Positions 1 through 6,212 of a stretch of 19,145 bases of DNA are shown here, one piece after another. A model generated the notes under the pieces. That model had not been told where the DNA came from, did not search any database, and saw only the letters and a list, made by a program, of their open reading frames with translations. The first letter of the stretch is position 1, and each line of letters starts with the position of its first letter. The stretch is from Caldisericota bacterium (GTDB lineage: Bacteria > Caldisericota > JANLFM01), in contig JANLFM010000015.1 of assembly GCA_024655865.1 (NCBI GenBank), positions 11,779-30,923 of the forward strand, written 5' to 3'. Both the position numbers and the translations under genes were made by a program.

Positions 1-464
1 TAAATGTCCGCGTTTCCGTTCCTTTCATCCTGCCAGACAATATAATCCTTCCAGATAGATGGGGATTTGTGGGAACCAGGACTGGTACAAATGGGAATTT
101 CCTGTCCCGAGCGCAGGTCGTACATGTAGATGTCCCATTTTTCCTCCTTCCCGGACATCGCTCTTTTATCCATCCACACGACACGGTCTCCATAGATTTT
201 GGGCATATACTGATCCGCGGGGTTAGTGCAGATAGCGATCTCCTTTTTGGTTTCCAGGTCGTAGAGATAAATATCAAGATTCCCTGCTCGGTTATCCACC
301 CAGACAATTCGGTTTCCACTGACCGCAGGAAACCACTGGAAGGAAGTGCTGGGTGGAACGAAATTCACGCCACTGGCCATGGTCCTAAGGGGTTCCGCAG
401 GAATCAAGATTACAATGATCAGCGCTAAAATAGCTATAAATCGTATTTTTTCAACTTTCCCCAC
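1..464 (-). CDS. Secreted TolB-like beta-propeller protein (partial, runs off left edge)
   Basis: The N-terminal 154 codons of a minus-strand gene whose 3' end lies outside the window. I chose the GTG at 464 because it gives a signal peptide: a short basic stretch (GKVEKIR), a hydrophobic run of Ile/Leu/Ala/Val, then a polar region. The mature part shows three successive propeller-type repeats, for example RIVWVDNRAGNLDIYLYDL, RVVWMDKRA...WDIYMYDL and YIVWQDERNGNADI, each with the W-x-D-x-R...DIY-x-YDL pattern of TolB/WD40-like (PD40) blades. The protein should be exported and probably binds other proteins or carbohydrate. It starts 31 bp inside the 3' end of rarA in another frame, which suggests co-transcription and translational coupling. 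The full length and any anchoring domain cannot be seen, and no enzyme activity can be inferred. Confidence 0.85.
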   Translation of the reverse strand, partial: MGKVEKIRFIAILALIIVILIPAEPLRTMASGVNFVPPSTSFQWFPAVSGNRIVWVDNRAGNLDIYLYDLETKKEIAICTNPADQYMPKIYGDRVVWMDKRAMSGKEEKWDIYMYDLRSGQEIPICTSPGSHKSPSIWKDYIVWQDERNGNADI

Positions 465-1768
465 AGCTTCTTCAACCTTTCTTTTATAGTTTTCTCCAGG
501 CCTTCCTCCGACGGATAATAATATTGCCTCATCTTAAGCTCATCTGGCAAGTACTGTTGAGGGACAAAGTGCCCCTCAAACTCATGAGCATACTTGTAAT
601 CTTTGCCATGCCCCAACTGGGCTGCCTGGGGGTAGTTGGCATCCTTTAAGTGCAGGGGAACGGAAGCCGATTTCCCTTCTTCCACATCCTTCATGGCCTC
701 CGCTATGCCCATATAGGCAGAGTTGCTCTTAGGGGCGCAAGCCACGTAAATAGCTGCCTGCGCCAGGGGAATCATGGCTTCTGGCATGCCGATGAACTGA
801 ACCGCCTGCGCGCAAGCGGTGGCAATTACTATGGCCTGAGGGTCAGCATTTCCCACGTCCTCACTGGCACAGATCATGATGCGGCGAGCGATGAACTTTG
901 GATCCTCCCCAGCGTATAGCATTTTAGCGAGCCAGAAGAGCGTAGCGTCCGGGTCAGACCCGCGCATACTTTTTATGAAGGCGGAAATGGTGTCATAATG
1001 GGCATCTGCATCCTTATCGTAGGTGATTGCCCTTTTTTGCAGGGCGTCTTGGAGTAAAGGGGTATCGAGGATAATTTTCTCTGGGGACTCCGCAAACTTC
1101 ATTTTGAAGGCCCACTCTAAGGCATTCAGGGCCACTCTGGCATCTCCATTGGAGACTCTAACCAAGAATTTGATCCCTTCCTCAGTGACCTCGACCGGGA
1201 AATTCCCCAATCCCCTTTCCTTGTCCTTTAAGGCATCCTGAATTATCTTTTCAATCTCGCTCTCGCTCAGGGGTTTAAGCTGAAAAACGCGGGATCGGGA
1301 AACGAGGGGTGAGATGACCTCAAAGAAAGGGTTTTCAGTAGTCGCTCCAATTAAAATTACTGTGCCATCCTCCACATAAGGAAGAAGCGCATCCTGCTGC
1401 GCTTTGTTGAAGCGATGAATCTCATCGATAAAAAGAATTGTTCTCTGTTTAAAAAGCTGCTTCCTCTTTTCGGCTTCCTTAACTATGACTTTTAGTTCTG
1501 AAAGTCCTGCAGTTACCGCAGAAATCTGGACGAAATTCGCCTTAGTATTCCGGGAAATGATGTTTGCCAGGGAGGACTTCCCGCATCCCGGCGGACCCCA
1601 GAGGATACAGGGAAAGAGGCTGTCAGTTTCGATCGCCTGCCTCAATATCTTCCCCTTGCCAATTACATGCTCCTGCCCGATGAATTCCTCAAGCGTACGA
1701 GGTCTCATGCGCAGAGAGAGGGGTTTTTCATTCAATTTTCCATTTTCTGAGAACTCAAAAAGCTTCAT
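434..1768 (-). CDS. rarA: Replication-associated recombination protein A (MgsA/RarA AAA+ ATPase)
   Basis: A 444-residue AAA+ ATPase of the RarA/Mgs1/WRNIP1 family, which acts at stalled replication forks with SSB in the cytoplasm. The Walker A loop GPPGCGKSS lies at about residues 58-66, Walker B FIDEIHRFNKAQQDALLP at 113-130, sensor 1 GATTEN at 141-146, and an SRSRVF stretch that may hold the arginine finger follows. The C-terminal half carries the family's conserved tetramerisation region (RGSDPDATLFWLAKML, then RRIMICASEDVGNADP). Length matches the family (about 420-450). ATG 1768 gives the expected N-terminus (LxxRMRPRTLEEFIGQ); only a weak purine-rich stretch precedes it. It diverges from serS with about 90 bp between, and a secreted propeller gene overlaps its end. 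Confidence 0.96.
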   Translation of the reverse strand: MKLFEFSENGKLNEKPLSLRMRPRTLEEFIGQEHVIGKGKILRQAIETDSLFPCILWGPPGCGKSSLANIISRNTKANFVQISAVTAGLSELKVIVKEAEKRKQLFKQRTILFIDEIHRFNKAQQDALLPYVEDGTVILIGATTENPFFEVISPLVSRSRVFQLKPLSESEIEKIIQDALKDKERGLGNFPVEVTEEGIKFLVRVSNGDARVALNALEWAFKMKFAESPEKIILDTPLLQDALQKRAITYDKDADAHYDTISAFIKSMRGSDPDATLFWLAKMLYAGEDPKFIARRIMICASEDVGNADPQAIVIATACAQAVQFIGMPEAMIPLAQAAIYVACAPKSNSAYMGIAEAMKDVEEGKSASVPLHLKDANYPQAAQLGHGKDYKYAHEFEGHFVPQQYLPDELKMRQYYYPSEEGLEKTIKERLKKLWGKLKKYDL

Positions 1769-1821
1769 GTTGTATAATTCTTCTTCAGTTGGATTTAATA
1801 TAATCGATACTTTACCATAAG

Positions 1822-1853
1822 TATAATTTATTCAATTTCTGGTTTTTAAGGAG
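1822..1853 (+). promoter_or_regulatory. -10-like element and Shine-Dalgarno of serS
   Basis: In the rarA/serS divergent gap a perfect TATAAT lies at 1822-1827, without a convincing -35 at the usual distance. The ribosome binding site AAGGAG lies at 1848-1853, four bases before the serS ATG at 1858. The SD is directly visible. The promoter assignment is an inference from the -10 match alone. Confidence 0.45.
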
Positions 1854-1857
1854 CGCC

Positions 1858-3129
1858 ATGATCGACCTGAAGCTTATAAGACAGGATCCGGATTTAGTCA
1901 GGAGTGCTCTCCAAAAGAGAGGGCGTGATCCTAACATAGTTAATGATATTTTGAGGCTTGACGAGGAATGGAGAGCTCTCCTCTCAGAGCAGGGAAAGAT
2001 GCAAGCTGAATTGAATCGCCGCTCTGAGGAAATTGGTGAATTAAAGAGAAAAGGGCAGGACATCTCCCAGCTCCTTGTGAAGCTGCGCGATCTCTCAGAC
2101 AAAGTCAAAGACCTGAACACTCCTATCAAGGAAAAGAAAGAGCAAATAACAAGGCTTCTGGAAAAAATTCCCAACATCCTCCACTCTTCCGTCCCTATCG
2201 GGCAGAGTGAGAAGGAAAACAGGATCGTAAGAAAAGGAGGGGAAATAAAAGATTTCGATTTTACTCCCCTGCCCCACTGGGAGATCGCCTCCAGGCTCAA
2301 ACTCATAGATTTTGAAAGAGGAACGAAAATTTCAGGTAGCGGTTTTATCCTCTACACCGGTTGGGGGGCTAAATTAGAACGGGCTCTGATAAACTGGATG
2401 CTCGATTTACACCGGGAAAAGCATGGCTATCGTGAGCTCTGGCCTCCTTACGTGATCAACAGGGAGGCGGCTTACGGGACGGGAAAACTACCGGATTTTG
2501 AGGATCAGATGTACAGGTTCGAAAATGCTGAGCTTTACCTCAACCCCACAGCCGAAGTTCCAGTGACCGCCATACATGCCGAGGAAATTTTAAGCGAAGA
2601 GGAGCTTCCAATTTATTATGTGGCTTACACAGCTTGCTTCCGCAAAGAAGCCGGGGCAGCAGGGAAGGACACCAGAGGGCTCCTTAGAGTACACCAATTC
2701 GATAAGGTAGAGCTGGTAAAACTTACAAAACCGGAGCACTCTTACGAGGAGCTGGAAAAAATGCTTGCTGATGCGGAGGATGTACCCAAAGGGCTGGGCT
2801 TGCCTTACGAAATCGTGGAACTCTGTTCCGCAGAAGTGGGTTTTACCGCAGCTAAAGCATACGATATTAATGTCTATTCTCCAGGAACAGAAAAATGGCT
2901 GGAGGTTTCCTCGTGCAGCAACTGTACCGATTTCCAGTCCAGGCGCTTGAATATCAGGTACAAAGATAAAGAGAGCGGAAAGCTGGAGTTCGTCCATACT
3001 TTAAACGGTTCCGGCATCGCCCTGGCCAGAACGGTTGCCAGCATCCTGGAAAACTATCAGGAAAAGGACGGCTCAGTAAGAGTTCCAGAGGTTTTGATCC
3101 CGTATCTGGGAGTGGATAAAATAAAATAA
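1858..3129 (+). CDS. serS: Seryl-tRNA synthetase
   Basis: Class II aminoacyl-tRNA synthetase of 423 residues, the usual bacterial length, charging tRNA-Ser with serine. Residues about 1-110 form the charged helical arm (a two-stranded coiled coil, heptad-rich around residues 35-100) that grips the long variable arm of tRNA-Ser. The catalytic domain shows motif 2 at about 253-290 (YYVAYTACFRKEAGAAGKDT, followed by RGLLRVHQFDKVE) and motif 3 at about 382-400 (LNGSGIALARTVASILENYQ), ending with a VPEVLIPYLG tail. The start at ATG 1858 has an AAGGAG SD. A tRNA-Ser gene follows 2 bp after the stop codon, so enzyme and substrate RNA probably share a transcript. Confidence 0.98.
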   Translation: MIDLKLIRQDPDLVRSALQKRGRDPNIVNDILRLDEEWRALLSEQGKMQAELNRRSEEIGELKRKGQDISQLLVKLRDLSDKVKDLNTPIKEKKEQITRLLEKIPNILHSSVPIGQSEKENRIVRKGGEIKDFDFTPLPHWEIASRLKLIDFERGTKISGSGFILYTGWGAKLERALINWMLDLHREKHGYRELWPPYVINREAAYGTGKLPDFEDQMYRFENAELYLNPTAEVPVTAIHAEEILSEEELPIYYVAYTACFRKEAGAAGKDTRGLLRVHQFDKVELVKLTKPEHSYEELEKMLADAEDVPKGLGLPYEIVELCSAEVGFTAAKAYDINVYSPGTEKWLEVSSCSNCTDFQSRRLNIRYKDKESGKLEFVHTLNGSGIALARTVASILENYQEKDGSVRVPEVLIPYLGVDKIK

Positions 3130-3131
3130 GT

Positions 3132-3218
3132 GGATGGGTGGCCGAGTGGTTTAAGGCGCCGCACTTGAAATGCGGTGGGCTAAAAGCCCCGTGGGTTCGA
3201 ATCCTACCCCATCCGCCA
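3132..3218 (+). tRNA. tRNA-Ser(UGA), CCA encoded
   Basis: A complete cloverleaf. The acceptor stem is GGATGGG/CCCATCC. A D-arm with GGTTTAA-type loop follows. The anticodon stem CCGCA/TGCGG has the loop CTTGAAA, so the anticodon is TGA (serine). The long class II variable arm contains the stem GGGCT/AGCCC, the T-arm is GTGGG-TTCGAAT-CCTAC, and the discriminator is G. CCA is encoded at 3216-3218. The long variable arm confirms tRNA-Ser. It begins 2 bp after the serS stop and would need processing out of the serS mRNA unless a promoter lies inside serS. Confidence 0.97.
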
Positions 3219-3231
3219 TTGCTTAAAGGGG

Positions 3232-3255
3232 GAAAGATAGGCTTTCTAAATTTTT
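3232..3255 (+). terminator. Weak hairpin plus T-run after tRNA-Ser
   Basis: GAAAG (3232-3236) pairs with CTTTC (3242-3246) around a five-base loop and is followed by TAAATTTTT. A five-bp stem is short for an intrinsic terminator. The position, in the 57-bp gap between tRNA-Ser and the convergent cysS stop, is where one is expected. Confidence 0.35.
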
Positions 3256-3275
3256 ACCCTCAAAACTCAAGGTTT

Positions 3276-4679
3276 CTAATCGCCCCATGTTTTCCTGCGC
3301 CAGCGAGTGCCCTGTGGGGTGTCCTCGAGAATAATTCCCTTTTCTAAAAGCTCCGCCCTGATTCGATCCGCGGTAGCGAAGTCCTTGTTTTTTCTCGCCT
3401 TTTCCCTCTCCTTAATCAAAGGGAGCACCCACTCCTCGAGCTCGCCCTTCTCCTCGAGTATTCCCAGAACCTGATCGAACTCTTCCATAGTCTTTAAGGC
3501 AAGGACGGCTTCCTCTCTCCCCAAGCTATGTTCCACGATCAAAGGATTGATATCGTGCATCAGGGAAAACACAGCGGAAATAGCCCCTGAGATATTCAGG
3601 TCATCCCCTAAAGCTTCGGCAAATTCCTCCTTCTTTCGCGTTATGGAATCCATCACTTGAGGATCTGGTTCCTTTTCCGGCCCGCGATACTCCTTGAGGC
3701 GGTGGAAGAAATCCAATAAGCGGTCCACGTTCTTTTCCGCTTGCTTTAAGGCTTCAAAGGTGAAGTTGAGAGGATTTCGATAATGGGTAGTAAGGAGCAG
3801 GAACCGGATAGCTTTAAAGGAGTAATTCATTTTCTCAAGGTCCCTGAGGGTATAAAAATTGCCTTTAGACTTGGCCATCCTTTCCCCGTTTACCAGAAGA
3901 TGCTGAGAATGCATCCAATAGCGCACAAAGGTCTGGCCCGTGGCAGCTTCGCTCTGGGCAATTTCGTTTTCGTGGTGAGGGAACATGTTATCAATCCCGC
4001 CGGTGTGAATGTCGAAAGTAGTTCCTAAATAGTGCATGGACATCGCGGAACACTCGATGTGCCACCCCGGCCGTCCGGGGCCAAAGGGACTTTCCCAGGA
4101 AGGTTCACCTTCCTTTTTGCCCTTCCAGAGCACAAAATCCCCTACCTCCTGCTTCTCGTATTCATCAGCGTCCAGGCGGGAAAAAGCCTTGCTACCAGGT
4201 TTTATCCGGGAAAGGCGACCGTATTTGGGGAATTTGGAAATGTCGAAATAGACGGAATCCGCAAGCCGATATGCGTAGCCCTTCTCCATTAGCTTTTCTA
4301 TTAGTGCGATCATCTGGGGAATATGATCTGTTGCTTTGGGATAGTACTCTGCGGACTCAATGTTCAAGTTTCTTAGATCCTCGAAGAAAGCCTTGATGTA
4401 AGGTTCCGTGTACTGGAAAATGGAAACTCCCTTTTCCCTTGAGGCTTTGATTATCTTGTCCTCAACATCAGTGAGGTTCATGACCTGGATTACTTTATAC
4501 CCTAGGAATTTCAAGGAACGACGCAAAAGGTCCTCAAACATGAAGGTGCGAAAGTTCCCGATATGCACGAAATCGTAGACAGTCGGGCCACAGGTGTACA
4601 TCCTGACTTCGCCCTCTTTTAAGGGTACAAAAGTTTCTTTTCTCCGGGAATATGTATTAAATAACTTCACTTTCACCAT
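3276..4679 (-). CDS. cysS: Cysteinyl-tRNA synthetase
   Basis: Class I aminoacyl-tRNA synthetase of 467 residues, normal for bacterial CysRS. The Rossmann fold carries the HIGH-type motif HIGN at 39-42 (TVYDFVHIGNFRTF) and the KMSKS-type motif MAKSKGNF at 268-275. The zinc that selects cysteine should be held by C30 (MYTCGPTV), C210 (WHIECSAMSMH), H235 and E239 (NMFPHHENEIAQ), all present. A C-terminal helical anticodon domain follows. The gene converges on serS/tRNA-Ser and diverges from the SLH-M23 gene across a gap with a duplicated 25-bp dyad. No good SD precedes ATG 4679. A TATAAT on the minus strand (4688-4693) ends 8 bases upstream of the start, which fits a near-leaderless mRNA. Confidence 0.98.
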   Translation of the reverse strand: MVKVKLFNTYSRRKETFVPLKEGEVRMYTCGPTVYDFVHIGNFRTFMFEDLLRRSLKFLGYKVIQVMNLTDVEDKIIKASREKGVSIFQYTEPYIKAFFEDLRNLNIESAEYYPKATDHIPQMIALIEKLMEKGYAYRLADSVYFDISKFPKYGRLSRIKPGSKAFSRLDADEYEKQEVGDFVLWKGKKEGEPSWESPFGPGRPGWHIECSAMSMHYLGTTFDIHTGGIDNMFPHHENEIAQSEAATGQTFVRYWMHSQHLLVNGERMAKSKGNFYTLRDLEKMNYSFKAIRFLLLTTHYRNPLNFTFEALKQAEKNVDRLLDFFHRLKEYRGPEKEPDPQVMDSITRKKEEFAEALGDDLNISGAISAVFSLMHDINPLIVEHSLGREEAVLALKTMEEFDQVLGILEEKGELEEWVLPLIKEREKARKNKDFATADRIRAELLEKGIILEDTPQGTRWRRKTWGD

Positions 4680-4687
4680 TTCTTTGA

Positions 4688-4693
4688 ATTATA
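4688..4693 (-). promoter_or_regulatory. -10 element close to the cysS start codon
   Basis: TATAAT on the minus strand, separated from the cysS ATG by 8 bases, which would put transcription start 0-2 bases before the start codon. No recognisable -35 is present. A second minus-strand TATAAT at 4717-4722 could give a leader of about 30 bases instead; its -35 region would fall inside the duplicated dyad. Confidence 0.4.
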
Positions 4694-4728
4694 TATTGGT
4701 TTGGGTGCATGTTACCATTATACGAAAT

Positions 4729-4778
4729 TAAAGGAGGTCCTCTTTTTTGATAATAAAGGAGGTCCTCTTTTTTGATAA
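4729..4778. repeat. Perfect tandem duplication of a 25-bp dyad-containing unit
   Basis: Positions 4729-4753 and 4754-4778 are identical over 25 bp with no spacer. Each unit contains an imperfect inverted repeat, AAAGGAG-GTC-CTCTTTT (seven pairs including one G-T), followed by TTGATAA. The TTGATA of the second copy is the -35 box of the SLH-M23 promoter. The block lies in the divergent gap between cysS and that gene. It could be a double operator read by a dimeric regulator. Each unit also contains a perfect SD-like AAAGGAGGT, but no gene start follows at the right distance except short TTG frames. Confidence 0.9.
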
Positions 4779-4800
4779 CCCCCTATTAAATTTTTATAGT
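4772..4800 (+). promoter_or_regulatory. Sigma70-type promoter of the SLH-M23 / Ca2+ ATPase operon
   Basis: TTGATA (4772-4777), a 17-bp spacer and TATAGT (4795-4800) match the -35/-10 consensus at five of six positions each with optimal spacing. The predicted transcription start is at about 4806-4808, on the ATG itself. No SD lies between promoter and gene, so the transcript is probably leaderless or nearly so. The -35 is the last part of the second 25-bp repeat. Confidence 0.75.
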
Positions 4801-4805
4801 AACAT

Positions 4806-6212
4806 ATGGTAGTGATGAGAAGGGTGTTTATTGCCTTAATTTGTTTCCTTGTTCTTTCCTTGGGGCAAGGCCTGTCTTGTGCACGATATATGCTTGCTTT
4901 CGGGGATTCAATTTATTTTCCGGACCTCGGAGGTCACTGGGCGCAAAATGAGATTATGGCACTTGCTGAGTCAGGAGTAGTCTCGGGATACCCTGATGGA
5001 TTTTTCTATCCGGATAAAAGAATTAGTATGGGCGAGACCCTGAAAATAGTGGCTAAGGCTAAAGGGATCAAAGTAGAAGATTTAAGTGGAAAGCACTGGG
5101 CGTACCCGTATTATCTGGCTTTAGCTCAGGAGAACTTTCTCCCCTGGGATTATTTCGACCCAGAGGAGCAACCTTCAAGGGGTGAAATAGCGGAGTTGCT
5201 GGGAAGGGCTTTCTACCCCGAGATTGAGACCCTGTCCGATCCAAGCTTCAAGGACGTTCCACCTGAACATCCTTTCTTCCGCTTCATCGAAATTTTGCAC
5301 CAACTGGGGATCATTTTGGGAAGGGAGGATGGCAATTTTTATCCAGAGGAGGCTATTACCCGTGCTGAAGTGGCAGTTGTTGTTTGTCGGATTCTTGGAG
5401 TGGAGAAAGTATCTGTTTCTCAAGAAACCCCCTATGGCTCGATAGGTCTTACTTGTGAACCCTATCGGGTGCCGCAGGGTGGTTTTTTGAGAATAAAAAT
5501 CACTCATCCCGTGAAGTTGCAGGTTAAACTTTTCTATGGCAGCCAAGGAGTAGAAATTAGAAAAGGCGGGATAGCGTTAGTCCCTATTCCTTTAGAGGAA
5601 GAGACAGGCGTAAAAAATTTGTCCCTAATAGCTTACCTGAACGAGTTTCAAGCTCAATTAGAGTTAAGAATCTTAGTCACCCTAAACGCCGTACCTTCCG
5701 AAACCATAGAGCTTCCCCCGGAAGGAATCGAACTTCTCGCACCTGAACTTTTAGCTGAAGAGAGGGAGGAAGTTTATGCTGCGCTTGCTTACTCCAGTGA
5801 TCAAATACCCGATTTGCCCTTTGCCTTACCTTTGGAATCGCCCATACTTTCTTCCTTTGGTGCTGAACGCATCTATCCTGGGTGGGGAAGTGACTCCCAC
5901 TGGGGAGTGGACATTGAAGGAAAGGAAGGAGCAGAGGTCAAAGCCGCAGGCAAAGGAACCGTGGTGCTGGCAAAGGAACTCTATTCCCGCGGAAATACCT
6001 TGATCATCGATCACGGTTCCGGTCTTTTTACCCTTTACTATCACCTCAGCGCCTTCAAAGTAAGCCCAGGGGATCAAGTGGAAAAAGGTACGGTAATTGG
6101 ACTGGTGGGGGCTACCGGGGCTGTAACTGGTCCTCATCTTCATTGGGAAGCGCGCATCGGCAAGGTTCCGGTTAACCCGATTCTTACGCTCAAAAAAGGA
6201 GGTACCCTATGA
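4806..6212 (+). CDS. SLH-domain-anchored M23 (LytM-type) peptidoglycan endopeptidase
   Basis: 468-residue exported protein. The start MVVMRRVFIALICFLVLSLG gives a signal peptide (cleavage near residues 24-27; the Cys at 25 is not in a canonical lipobox). Three SLH repeats follow at about 37-90 (FPDLGGHWAQNEI...GYPDGFFYPD), 91-138 (a degenerate one, LSGKHWAYPY) and 147-198 (FKDVPPEHPF...ITRAEVAVVV). SLH domains bind pyruvylated wall polymers. After a beta-rich linker the C-terminal M23 domain (about 345-462) shows the zinc ligands H365 and D369 (SHWGVDI) and H446 (PHLHWEAR), plus H413 (YYHLSAF). It should cut peptide cross-links in peptidoglycan. The gene overlaps the next ATPase gene by four bases. 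Starts at ATG 4806 or 4815 are both possible; neither has an SD. Confidence 0.92.
   Translation: MVVMRRVFIALICFLVLSLGQGLSCARYMLAFGDSIYFPDLGGHWAQNEIMALAESGVVSGYPDGFFYPDKRISMGETLKIVAKAKGIKVEDLSGKHWAYPYYLALAQENFLPWDYFDPEEQPSRGEIAELLGRAFYPEIETLSDPSFKDVPPEHPFFRFIEILHQLGIILGREDGNFYPEEAITRAEVAVVVCRILGVEKVSVSQETPYGSIGLTCEPYRVPQGGFLRIKITHPVKLQVKLFYGSQGVEIRKGGIALVPIPLEEETGVKNLSLIAYLNEFQAQLELRILVTLNAVPSETIELPPEGIELLAPELLAEEREEVYAALAYSSDQIPDLPFALPLESPILSSFGAERIYPGWGSDSHWGVDIEGKEGAEVKAAGKGTVVLAKELYSRGNTLIIDHGSGLFTLYYHLSAFKVSPGDQVEKGTVIGLVGATGAVTGPHLHWEARIGKVPVNPILTLKKGGTL

Noticed and set aside
1812-2306. Open frame antisense to serS (164 codons), and similar frames antisense to serS, cysS and rarA
   Set aside because: They lie wholly within well-supported synthetase and RarA genes, lack SDs and have no recognisable domains; they are frame shadows.
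4729-4778. The tandem dyads as transcription terminators
   Set aside because: They lie between divergent promoters, the loop is three bases, and no gene ends just before them; an operator role fits better.
4747-4812. Short TTG-started frame after the SD-like AAAGGAGG of the first 25-bp repeat, a possible leader peptide
   Set aside because: The predicted transcription start for the M23 gene is at about 4806, downstream of this frame, so it would not be transcribed by that promoter.
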